Translations under genes and position numbers: made by a program
Shown: one piece after another, positions 48,105 to 59,825 of the stretch
How positions within the stretch are numbered: the first letter of the stretch is position 1
Layout of the letters: each line of letters starts with the position of its first letter
From: Nicotiana tabacum
Taxonomy: Eukaryota; Streptophyta; Magnoliopsida; Solanales; Solanaceae
Direction: 5' to 3'
DNA: 64,000 nucleotides
Assembly (NCBI RefSeq): GCF_000715075.1
Contig: NC_134095.1
Span: 52,814,806-52,878,805, forward strand
The notes under the pieces: model-generated
Seen by the model: only the letters and a program-made list of their open reading frames with translations
The model's database searches: none
What the model was told of the DNA's origin: nothing

Positions 48105-51100
48105 ATTTTGAGTAAACAACCTCAGAATCAGGATTTGAAGGTTCCAACAGGTTTGTATAATGATTTTGGACTTGGACGTATGTCCTATCGGGTTTTGAAT
48201 GGCTCGGGAGCATTTCGGCGCCTATTGTGGAAGGTTGGCATTTTGAAAGAATTTCATAAATTTGGGTTGAAGTGCATTTCAATGTTATCAATGTTCGTTT
48301 GGGATTTTGAGTGTGGGAATATGGTGATTCTTGTATTAAGAGCATGCCAGGAAGTGGATTTGGAGGTTCGTAGGTTATTTTGGAGTCATTTGGCGAAAGT
48401 TAGAAATTTGAATGTTTTTAAGAAGTTTGACCGGAAGTGGACCTTTTGATATCGTGGTCGAATTCCGATTCCGAAAGTTGGAGTAGGTTCGTAATGTCGA
48501 ATGTGACTTCTGTGCAATATTTGAGGTCAATCGGACGTGATTTGATAGGTTTCGACATCGAGTGTAGAAGCTTGAAGTCTAAAGTTCATTAAGCTTGAAT
48601 TGAGGTGTGATTCATGATTTCAATGTTGTTTGATGTGATTTGAGGCCTCAAGCGAGTTTGTATCATGTTTTGGGAGATTTTGATATAATTGGTTAAGTTC
48701 TCGAGTAGTGGTGTTCATAAAAATCCGAAAAATCGAACCAAACCGAAAACCAAACCAAATCGATCAAAAAACCCGATACTTTTTAGGTTTGGTTTGGTTT
48801 TGGTTTTGAATTTTAAAAACCAATTAAATTTGGTTTGGTTTAGTTTTTTGGTCAACAAATAACCAAAAAAACCGAACCAAACCGACTATAAAAGTAGCTA
48901 TTTAAATTTATTATATATATATATATGTGTGTGTGTATTTTTATATAAAGTTTCTAAAATTTTATCGTACATATTAGTCGTTTGTATTTTTAGTCTAGTT
49001 CTTTGCTATCATAATAATCTAATTCTTTGCCTTTACATTCTAGTTTGATTGGTTGTTTTCTTTTGCTAAGTACAAGATTTTATTTCATGATAAAAATAAT
49101 AAATTTTTAATTTAGTACTTAAATTATTCATCACTATTTACTTCAATTATCATCAATATATCTTGGTAAATGATAAATTTCTCAAAGAGCAATTGATTTG
49201 ATAGTGTTACATTGAAAATATAGTCATCAGAATATGTATTTGGTAGTATGTGTCTCATATTTAAGAAAAAAAACTGATAAATAACCGAAAAACCGACAAA
49301 AACCGAATCGATAAAAAACCGATTTAATTGGTTTGGTTTGGTTCCAATATTTGAAAAACTGACCTACTTGGTTTGGTTTCTTTTTAGGGGAAAACCAACC
49401 CAAACCGAACCATGAACACCCCTAGTCCCGAGGGCCTCGGGTGGATTTCGGAAGGTTAACGGAATGGATCAGACAAAGGGAGCTGCTGGAATTTTCTGTT
49501 GCAGAAGGTGTTCGCCAGAAATTTCTGATGTGTGGAGCCAACTTTGAAAGCTTATATCTCGCAATCTATAAGAAATTCGAAAATTTTCCAAACTGAAAGT
49601 TGTAGTCCTTTGATTCTAGTTTCCAGAAAGTTAAACCATTCATCATTTGAACATTTGTACAGAAAGTTATGATCGATTAAATGAAGGCTGGTAAAGCAGT
49701 TTTTGGCTTGAAAATTTTGAGACAAGTCGCATCTCACATATGCAACTTACCTGGATAGAATATATATGGCCAGAGTCCGACATTTTTGTTCATTTTTCGA
49801 GTTTTAGACCACGGTTATAGGTGATTTTGGAGGCATTTTTCACGTGTTTGAGTTGGGTAAGTATTCTTTATCCGAAATTGATTATATTTCATGATTCCAT
49901 ACTCATTTACATCATAAATCCTTGAATTTATGGTAGAAAAATCAGATTTTTATCAAATCTTCGGAAAACAAAAATTTAAGATTTGAAAGCCAATCTAATA
50001 CCGGAATTCAATAATTTTTGTATGGTTGAACTCGTAGCGAAACGGGTGTTCGGATTTTGTGAGTTTTTCAGGATTCGAGACGTGGTCCCACTGTCAATTT
50101 TTTTTAATGAATTTCAGATTTTAATCCGAAAAATTAGTAAATTCATATGGAATTAAACCCTACGATTTGTATTAAGTATATCGAATTGTTTATGACTAGA
50201 TTTGAGGCTTTTGGGAATGAATTCGCAAAGCAAAAGTTTATTGGAATCTTGAATTTGGTTGTGGAGCGAGGTAAGTCTCTTTTCTAACCTTGTAAGAGGA
50301 AATTAACCCCATCGGTGAACTAAATTAATATATGCTTCTTTTTGTGGGGGCTATGTACGCACGAGGTGACGAGAATCAGTACGTAGCTACTAGCTATGCC
50401 TATGTCTAGGTAGTTTTAGCTTTACACCATGCCTTGTTGATATTGTTATTAGACTTATGTTTATTATTTGCCTTGAGAAGAAGCAAGATTGAGTTTGCTT
50501 ATTAATTGCCTTGAAAAGAGTAGGAATGGAGGAATTTGAGATTTTAAAAGCTTTCATTTAAATTTCGTATTTTTTTGAAAAGGAATTGAGAAATATTATA
50601 ATAACTTGAGAAAATCTATGTTCAACCGTGTCGCAACTATATTCCACGAGCGGGGTAAATTTTCACTACTCTCATGGGAGTGGGCAGTTTGCCTCGGTAG
50701 GTTAAATTGACGTATCTATGGTTCGTGCCATTTGACCCTCGGTAATGCACACTTTATATTTATATGTTGGTTCATACCGTTCGACCCTAGATAGTGCACA
50801 GTTTAAATATTTATGTTGGATCGGGCCGTACGGCCTCGGCATGATTTGTGCATGACTGAATTGGTTTGCTTGAAAATTTCTAATAATTGATATTGTTTCA
50901 TTGGCCTGAGATATAAATTGTTAAATGATGAAAAATAAATTTGGAAATTTCTTATTAATAAAAGAATTGTTTACTTACTTCATGATATTAAGCTTACAGT
51001 CGTTCTATGTAATCCATGCTTAGTTATATCATTGATATATTATTTATAACCCATAGTAAGTGTCGGAGTTGAACCCTTGTCACTACTGCTTCGAGGTTAG

Positions 51101-51577
51101 ACTGGATACTTACTGGGTACGCGTTGATTTACGTACTCATACTACACTTGCTGCACATTTTGTTATGCAGAAACATATATGTTTAGTGGCCTTGTGGGTG
51201 CAGAGGTGTGGTTAATGCGGGGACTTAGGTGAGTTGCATTCCATGTTACGATCCGCAGTCAGCAGAGTCTCCTTCAGACTTATATTTATCTTTCCTGTCT
51301 AATTTGTATTCCAGACAAATGTTGTATTTTATTTTATCTTTCTAGTTGATGCTCATGCACTTGTGACACCGGGTTTTGGGGTATTAGGGATTGTTCAATA
51401 TTGAAATTATTAAAATATTATTATTTACTCTATAACTTCCATCTTTTACTATTAAATTGAAGGAAATTGGAATTTCAAATACTAAACTGAATAATTAAGT
51501 TAATAAAAAAATTGTTGGCTTGCCTGACAGTGGTGTTAGATGCCATCACGATCTTTAATGACTTTTGGGTTGTGACA
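48105..51577 (+). repeat. E3 3' LTR, second part (contains E7)
   Basis: It continues the LTR after E6 and ends 'gccatcacg...gggttgtgaca' at 51577, as in the E5 LTR terminus. It has a short phrase array 'gttcgtgccatttgaccctcgg' / 'gttcataccgttcgaccctag' / 'gatcgggccgtacggcctcgg' at 50715-50850. No gene. Confidence 0.85.
48706..49424. mobile_element. E7: hAT-type MITE (719 bp)
   Basis: Terminal inverted repeats TAGTGGTGTTCAT and, at the right end in reverse, TAGGGGTGTTCAT. Both ends continue into inverted 'accgaaccaaaccgaaa' / 'ggtttggtttggtt' runs. Flanking 8-mers TTCTCGAG (48698-48705) and GTCCCGAG (49425-49432) agree at 6 of 8 positions; an 8 bp duplication is typical of hAT. It has no transposase and an AT-rich centre. 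Confidence 0.85.
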
Positions 51578-52629
51578 ACCAACATTCACTTAATCCCAAA
51601 GAAACTAGAGATTCTGCAGGTTGATCACACATGACAAGTTCAGTTATGCATTCAGGGTTGCCCAAAGGTATTGGTCTCAAGCAAATTTAACAATAGCAGG
51701 CAGGGTTTCATTATGATAACAGAATTACAGTAAGCATGGAACAACAATACCCTGTCGGGGTTCACAAAAGGTATAGAAACATAAGTCATGCTTGATCTGA
51801 AAGTTTAGACAGTATTGACATGCAATATAATTCAAACAATCATGGATTAATTCTAAGGAAAGTTAGCAGTTTGTACATGATTGCACCAAATATGAAATAT
51901 AAAGAAGGCATGGTCACAACTAATTGGTAATCAAACAGGACTTTTTAAAAGTAGGCATACTATTAGGCATAGTCTAAATCAACTTACAAATACCCACTTA
52001 GTTCAAATATGAGAGACTTAACACACTCAAGTTCTAGGCAAACATCAATCATCTCAAGAAGGCTCAAAAAAATCTAAGGTGATACAGGGACTCATGGAAG
52101 ACGAAACTATAAAAAATTCAAAGATAACACGAGAGTCAGGTAACGCTTAAGAAGGACAGAATCCATTCGAGTCAAATACACATAATGAGAGTACACTATA
52201 TATGTTGAAGCCAATCAAGTTCAATACTAGAGAACATAGAACTATAGAACATCGTTAAGACAATAGAATTACAGTAAAGCCCACAACAATACAATACGGG
52301 GTGGGGGGGGAGAGGGTGTTCACAAATATCAAGAAAACTAAATTATGCTTACTGTAATGGGCGGCTTTCCAGCCATGCCCCATGACCCCTTGGACGTGCC
52401 CCGTGGCGTCTTAGAAAGTCTCCCAACGCCTAGCACTACGGACAATCCCGTGGTCTTGGCTGCGCCAAGTGACAACGCACATATGCCTCTGTCGCCCCAC
52501 TAATATCCCTCGCCAGTGCCTAGTCGCAGGCAGATGCCAATAGCGTTGCGTGCGCAGATAACACCGCGCGTGTAGACTGTGATGCCAAAGACAAGGTTGC
52601 TGACAAAGAAAAGTTCTAATAACATATGC
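51578..52629. other. Unidentified sequence right of E3
   Basis: No supported gene. A G-run ('ggggtggggggggagaggg', 52300-52318) resembles a polypurine tract and is followed by 'tgttcaca'. The segment 52365-52620 is GC-rich ('gcctctgtcgccccac', 'cgttgcgtgcgcag'), unlike both flanks, and looks like part of another mobile element, possibly an LTR. I cannot name it. Confidence 0.5.
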
Positions 52630-54524
52630 TCGATTACCAAAGATGTCCTTCTTGTAGTCCGAGAGGACAGTAAAAGGGGGGATGACATATTAGTCCCCGA
52701 GCCCAAGGATGATATTACTACCTACATGGATGAGTACTTAAGTTTTTACACTTACCCCTTCATACTGGGCCCGATAGACCTGTTGATTTTGGACTTCTAT
52801 AAGAGGTATGAGGTGTGCCTCGGGAAAATTCACCCATCTCTTTGGAGGATCGTGATCCTCCGTTGTTATTTTGTGAACCACATTGAATCCTCTCGGTTTA
52901 ACCTCTACTATCTACTCCGTTTGTACAGTCTTCGGATTTTTTTAGGGGGACTAATCAAGCTCACTTGCCGGGCCACAAAGGCCCCCTTTTAGAGCATCGA
53001 CGAGGATCGGGATCGAGGCTAGCATGGGCATTTTATTCGGGTAAAAATCGAGGATCTGATCCTCCCGAGTTCATGCCATTCCCCGAGAAGTGGAATACAT
53101 CTCGTAAGTGCAACCTCACTTTAGTGTCAATTTTTCTTCATTTCCTTTATTATTATTCATATTTTTGGTTGTGCAGCTGTTACCCAGGTTCCAAATATGG
53201 TCCCTCATCTCAAGGAGTGGATCGAAAGAATTTGCAAGAAGATGTCACACATCGAGCGCTCATGGTGCAAGCTTTTGAAGGGCTGATGGGAGGCCCGTTC
53301 TCACATTAAGGTTGTCCTTTGAATATCTATTACCGTGATTATAACTCACATAAAACTAACCTTTCTTCTTTCTTTTGTAGGTTTGCCTAAGACCACCAAA
53401 CTTAGGCCTTTGGAAGGGGATGGGTATGTGTTCTTGTCCGTTGATCCCTCAATTATGGGATAGCTCGGAGCTACTACGGAGCAAACGAAGAAGAAGAAAA
53501 GAAAGTATTCAGGCTCCCCGGGTTCTGAGATAAAGCCAAAGAAGAGCACCAACTCCCGGGTGTCGAATTGTGACTTGCTTCTCCGGCTCAGGGATGAGTC
53601 TGAAGAGGATGATATTTTTGTTGCCCACGGATCAACCCCTCCTGGGGAGCCGACGACAACCGAGGAGAAGAACCATGAGGTCGAGCCCCTTCAAATCCGA
53701 GAGGCCAAAGTTAAGATGGAGGTTGCGACCTCTCAGAAAAATGCTCCTTCCTTGAAGGAGGCTACTGGTGTGATTAAAATTGTTTAGACGCCCTCCTACA
53801 CCGATTCTATGCTCGATGAGGCCCAAGTAGGCAAAGAGAAATCAAGTTAAGGAGCACAAGGTGCAGATGACCCCCTCTGTTCTTACTTTGATGGCATGAA
53901 CATGTCCAATTTGGACGATTTTATCGGGCTGGGTGACTCGGAGGTCCCAAAGAAGGACGTGCCTTCGGAAACTGACGGACCAAGCTCGAGCCCAAAACTA
54001 GTGAATCAATTTACTGCTTCGAGTGTGGACCTTGACTACAAAAGAATAGTCATTCTTACGGTTCCGAAGGATGCTCAGGTTTTATCTGCTCCAGTGGGAA
54101 GAGCCAGTTACCTCCAATATCTGTTGACGGAAGAGGACTAGGCAAAGATGAACGAGGTGAGTGCGTCGAGTCTCTTCAACGAGGCTAAACACGCGCTGAA
54201 CCGGGTAAGCCATCAATACTCCTTTGTGGATTCCACTTAGGTTTCAGTATCTCTTACTATTTTTGTTGCTTTGCAGGCCTTGGTGCTTCACCATGAGAGC
54301 TTCCTCAAGTTCCGCTCCAAAATCAACCAACTCGAGTTTGATTTCAAGGAGTAGGCTTGAAAGAAAGATATGTACAAGCTCCTTAGTGAGCAACAAGACG
54401 GGGCCATCAAGGACCATCAAGCCGATCTGAACAGGGCTCAGAGGGAAGCTTTGATCCTGAGGCGGGAACATTCTAGCCTGGTCGAAAAGGTAAAAGTCTT
54501 TGAAGTTAAAAATGAGGAGCTAGT
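52630..54524 (+). pseudogene. E8: truncated second copy of the coiled-coil transposon-type gene
   Basis: Family similarity starts near 52640 ('VVREDSKRGDD') and runs through 'MDEYLSFYTYPFILGPIDL', 'YKRYEVCLGKIHPSLWRIV' and 'MPFPEKWNTS'. An intron at 53104-53176 (gtaagt..tgtgcag) is followed by 'VPHLKEWIERICKKM' and 'WEARSH'. The next acceptor is 'ttttgtag' near 53381. Exon 3 is a Lys/Glu-rich linker (KKKKRKYSGSPGS), then 53896-54141. Intron 54205-54276 leads to a coiled-coil exon ('LSEQQDGAIKDHQADLNRAQ'). Stops include TGA in exon 2 (after 'LLKG'), TAG at 53461 and two TAG/TGA near 54352. It is cut off by the E9 LTR at 54525. The ATG at 52579 lies in the GC-rich foreign segment, so it is not taken as the true start. 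Confidence 0.75.
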
Positions 54525-55266
54525 TGTGAGCACGTGATTTTTTCCATACATGAAATACTCATACAAAATCTAAAAAAATAGATTTTTTATTGATTATTTA
54601 CTATTTTTAGAAATTTTGTAGATTTTTATTAATTGTTTACATTTTTCTTGCTTGTTTAATTTTTATTCAAATCATGAAAATAACAAAAATATCATGCATT
54701 GCATTTAGGATTTATTTTTACACTTTTAGAGTTAATCCATAATTACTTGTTTTATAAAATTTGAAAATCACAAAAAAATAGCTCATTTTCACTTTTTTGT
54801 CTTTAATTTTAGTTTATTGATTTTCCACTTTTAATATAGATTTAAGTAATGTTTACAATTTTTATAATTAGTTAACTTGAAATTGAAGCTTAAAAATATC
54901 CGTGGAAGTGCGTTTGGTTCAAAATCTTGAAAATGTATTTCTGTAAAATTACTTTTAGTTCTTTGCCAAAAAGTTTGTTTCAACTAAATTCTGAGAAGCT
55001 TTTCTTGAACTTTGTTCTGGAAAAATTTCTTTGTTGACATTTGGTTGAAAAATGCAAAAACTGCTTTTATTTTTTCACATTTACAGAACGCCATCTAATT
55101 TTCAAAAGAATTGAAAGAAAAAAGGAATTACATGTCTTGAAAGGTGGGATGATTTCACATTTGTCCCAAATTGTTCCCCTCAAATTTAATTCCCCAGCCC
55201 AATACTTTACCGCCTCAGTTCCAAAAATCGGACCTGACCCATCGTTTTTGACCCGCCCATTGCCTT

Positions 55267-55277
55267 TAATATATAAA
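55267..55277 (+). promoter_or_regulatory. TATA box of the E9 LTR
   Basis: 'aatatataaac' is preceded by a C-rich stretch ('gacccgcccattgcc') and followed by C/T-rich sequence. The position, about 740 bp into the LTR, suits an LTR promoter. Confidence 0.55.
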
Positions 55278-56275
55278 CCATCTTATAAACATTTTTCCCG
55301 ATTACCAAACCTTAAATAACACTGAAAACGGCGCACCCTCACTGTTCCTTCATCTTCTTCGACCGATTCCGCTTCAACTCACCTGAGTTTCGCACGAGTT
55401 CACCCAAATGGTCCCCTCCCCTCCACGTCACCTCTATTTCCCAATGGATCTGTCAGAAATTGCGAATATTCTCTCCTAAATCATACGAATTTTCATACAG
55501 AAAGGACAATTGTTGGATGAATGGGAGTCGTGGATAGATGTGAATCAATCCACGCCCTCCATTTGTCCCAAAATTGTTCAAAAAACCTGAAGAATTTTTC
55601 GGATTTCGGCAGATTTTTGAAAGTTTTGAAGGCTATATATATGAGATAAGTCTTATGTGCTAGGTTAGAGCAAAATAGAGAAAAATCGGGACAAAAAATC
55701 TAGGAAATTTTCCGAAGGAGTGAGTAGAAAATTTTAGGGTTCTTAAATTTTCTTAGTTTGAGTCTGCTTATTTCTTCAAAAACACATACAAACAAAGGCA
55801 TCATTGTTTGAGTTCATTTTTGAGTCGAGTTTACTTCATATCTTCAGAAGAAAGAAATCAAAAAAAAAAATAAAATCAAAAACGTTCCTTTTTTTAGTAT
55901 TTTTTGTTGATTCTAGGTTCTCAAAAAATGGGTTTGGATTGAGTTGATTTCGGTTCTCGAAGCTGCGGGTTTGCCATTGGTTTTCTGTCGATTTCCTCGC
56001 TGATTTGTTGAGCTTCATTTTCCCCTATTTTCAGACCTCCATTTGGTCCTTGAATGTTGTGTTTTGCATTTAGGTATGTGATTGCTCACTTGTAATTCCC
56101 TATTAATTGTTTGAATGAAAGTTTGAACTGTTTTGGCTGAAGCTATGTTTGATTTATGTGTGTTCATTATGTTTGGCTACTAGATCTTCTTTATCTGATT
56201 TCTCTATTAGGTGTTTAAATCTGAAAATTTAAGTTAGATGTTACCTGTTTGCTGCATAAAAAAAGCATAGCATCA

Positions 56276-56432
<157 letters not shown>

Positions 56433-57128
56433 GTTGTGTGTATTTATGAAATCAAACTTCTGCATATTTATATATAAAATCTGTTGCTTCTGGTGTGTTT
56501 GGACCATAATGTACAAATACGTAAAAAAAAACAAAAAAAGGTTTGTCTTCTTTGAAAAAAAACGCACCAGCTTCAGTGTAGGTTTGTTGATTTTTTTTTT
56601 TTGCTTTGTCTATCTAGTTAGGAATTTCCTCATGTTTAAATTTTCAATCACTATGAGTGAGTAATTATTTATGTAATAGGGTGAATCTCTATATTATGGG
56701 ATCTGCTAAGCTATTGTATTCATTGTAGTTATTTATCTTTCTTATGGCCTTCAAATTCCTTTTGTTGAAATGTTTGTTTACTGCTTTGATACATTGGTGG
56801 CTCACTGCAACAAAGAGCAGCCACCTCCTAAGGCTTTTGATGAGAATTGAACACCCATTATTTGTAACTTGGAAGAAATCAGTGAATGGTGGGGAACGTT
56901 TGGATGTTTTTTTTTTTTCATTTTTAATGCCAAAGGACTTGAAAAATTCTGTGACGGTTGGCTTCGAATCATTGGTACCAAATATTACTCCTAATATTTA
57001 ATGTACTACAGTGCATTATTCTTTTAGAGATAAAATAGTAGTAATAAAATTGGATAGGCTTTAATATGTGGTTTCCAATTATTTGGTGTTAAAGAATCTC
57101 CCACTATGACATTATGTAATCAAAAAGC

Positions 57129-58593
57129 TGATGATAGGTTATAATTACGTATTTTAGTCGATTATTATACTCTAATTTACTGCACTTTAGTTGAGTTTGC
57201 GCTTTAATCGCTAGCGTTTTGCACTAATAGTGTGTTTTATGCTCTGTAGGAGTGATTCCGAGCTATATAGATGTTATGGAATGAATTTAAGTGATTTGAA
57301 GCTTTGAAGTCTGAGTAAAAGCCTAAGAAATTAAGCCGAGATTGTATTCGGGGATCAACGGTTGATAAAACAACAAAACGAAGACCCGAGTAGGTATATT
57401 GTGTATTGTCTAGTAAAATGCACATAACCTTTAGCTCAAAACTTTATTTGGGCTCCACAATATATGGTTGGAAATCTAACTCAAAGGGCTACAATTTTTA
57501 TGTTTTACGTTTTTCCAAATTCCAAACGGAACAGGGTGAAAAAATACGGTCGAAACCGTAACCGCGGTAGGACCGCGACAGAACATTGTTGCAAATTCTG
57601 AAGGCCACTCTGGCCGCGGTCCTGGCGTAACCGCAGTAGGACCGCGGCAAGACGCGTAAATTTTAGGGACCAAAGTGCAAAACACGGGATTTTTAGCCCA
57701 AAACCCTATATTAAACAATAGAACTCGCCCAAGGGAGGCATGTAATATTTTAGAGAGTACTTTGGCAAGAAAAACAAGCGTGAGAGATCACCCAAAACAT
57801 CATATTTTCTTCTTCTCTTTATTTTTCTTGCAATTTTGATCATGAATATTTTTATAGTTTATTTACCCATTGTCATGAGTAGTTAAATCCTTTGTCTAGG
57901 GTTTTGATGGAACCTATTGAAGGATGAACTTCTTGATTATGTTAATATAGTTTGCCAGTTTAATCTCTATTTGTTCAACTACGTGTTTGTTGTAGTTAAT
58001 TGACATGATCCTCAATTAGTTATGCCTATTTAGTGTGCATAACTCGGGAGAGAGTGCATATTTAGGTGATTGTTGAACAACACCACTCCCAAAGTTTAAG
58101 AGGGATCTATAACTGAGGGTTTAAAGGCGGGATTAGGGATAACAAAGCCTTGGGTGCGATCTGAAGTGAGTTGTATTAAAAGCCAGCTGGCGTAGCTCGG
58201 GAAAGTGCGTCTAGTAAATTGTTGTGATTACTCGGGAGAGAATTACAACACGCAAAGTGCTCATTATCGGTAGAGAATACTTAGGCAAAATTATAGAAGA
58301 CATAGAGGGAAGGATTCCGACAATTGAGGAAATTTTAACTCTAGACCTCCTTAATCTTCTCTCCAACCCGTAGTATCTTTAGTTGTTAATCTACTAATTT
58401 AATTATTTAATTAATTAGATATAAGAATCTTAATATTTATAACTTAGGAATTGTTAGAGCTTGTCTTCTTAGCAATATTGAACAGTTGTAGCTAAGCCTT
58501 AGTTCTCTGTGGGATTCGACTCCGGACTTGTAAACCGGATTATATTTGCAACGACCACATTGTCCTTTTATAAGGCATAGTTGGGCGTGATCA
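57129..58593 (+). mobile_element. E10: solo LTR (1465 bp), Athila-like
   Basis: Starts TGATGATAGG and ends GGCGTGATCA, with perfect 5 bp duplications AAAGC at 57124-57128 and 58594-58598. No PBS or internal part. The tail ('gtgggattcgactccgg', 'gcaacgacca', 'gggcgtgatca') is typical of Athila-type LTR ends; that assignment is from memory. A CCGCGGT-type motif cluster is at 57545-57655. Orientation follows this tail. Confidence 0.85.
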
Positions 58594-59804
58594 AAAGCCA
58601 ATGAAGATTCTTTTTTCGCTGTAAATTTATTTTTCTTCTATTGTTTTTGTCATTTCTATAAGTCAACAGGGAACAATAGAGCAGATGGCTTTTACATAAT
58701 GTTCAAACCTTTTTGGTAGAAATTGACCAAGTATAGCTGGGTTATGGGTTTTGTACGTGTGATTTCATATAATTTCAAATGAATTGTTAAATCCAATTAG
58801 CTATAGAAATGCATTTTGGTAGATTCATGGCTTTTGATTTCACATGAGAAGTGATTTTGTTGGCCAACTTTAGCTTAGGTTAAGAATGAATTCACTGTTT
58901 TATTGTGTGGAAATATATGTCATGATGGGATCTGATATTTGATAAGGAAAAGTTTTGGATTAATCACATATGGGTAATTTCTGTCCCATTCCGGTGTCTC
59001 CAACTTGACTGCGTGATTGAAAGGCATGAAATGAATTTGTCTAAATGCATGAAGCTTGTTTTTTTTATATGTTTGAGACAAATAATTAGTTGTTTAGTGA
59101 TGATATTAATTTACTCCTCAATAATACTTTATCCATAAATTTAGACTTCTCTGTTAACCTCGAATTTTAGAAAAATTGATTAATTGAGTAACATTGTAGC
59201 TTTCATTAGGTGCAATTTAGTCTATTATCGTGATTATGTATACGTGCGCATAACATAATTATGATTTTCTTCAAGAAAATAACTTGAGGGATGCGTTCAT
59301 GCAACTTCAACAAAAATTTTCTAAATGAAATAAACAAAGCATTATTAATTGTGGACACGTTCGCGTGACATGATTTTTGACGCCCCAAAGAAAAAGAGTA
59401 TACGTACGCGTAACTCAATTCTTTAATTGCGAATAATCAAGTGATTTAAAAGCGGTAAAAAGATAATTGCACGTAGGTCCTAAAAATGAGTAGTTAAATA
59501 ATTTAAGCCAAGTATAAATTGCTAAGCGACCGTGCTAGAACCACGGAACCCGGGAATGCCTAAACCTTCTCCCGAGTTAACAGAATTCCTTACTTAGAAT
59601 TTCTGGTTCACAGATTTCAAAAGGAAAGTCGAAATTTTCTCTATTTGGGATTTAAAATAAACCGATGACTTGTGACACCAATTAAAATATTTCTAGTGGC
59701 GACTCTAAGAATTAAATAAATAATCCCATTTCGAATAATGTAACTTTAATTGAAAAAACTCCCTTATACTACCTTCGGGGTGTAAAAAGGAGGTGTGACA
59801 GCTC

Positions 59805-59823
59805 TGACGACTCTGCTTGGGAA
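59805..59823 (+). other. E9 primer-binding site
   Basis: 'tgacgactctgcttgggaa' begins 4 bp after the LTR end; one mismatch from TGG at the start, and an extra T. Compare the E1 site at 329. Confidence 0.75.
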
Positions 59824-59825
59824 AA

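Larger units (their letters stand above)
20457..51577 (+). mobile_element. E3: Tekay-like element, 5' part lost, interrupted by E4 (with E5), E6 and E7
   Basis: Pieces: internal 20457-23779 and 38823-39122, PPT 39110-39122, and 3' LTR 39123-39313 plus 48105-51577. Removing E6 and E7 gives an LTR of about 2.94 kb, the same length as the E5 LTRs. LTR start TGTAATGACCC and end GGTTGTGACA match the family. There is no recognisable gag or pol in the internal parts. Confidence 0.8.

Noticed and set aside
57476..57718. Minus-strand 80-codon frame with GPTAVT repeats
   Set aside because: It comes from the CCGCGGT motif cluster in E10 and has no support as a gene.
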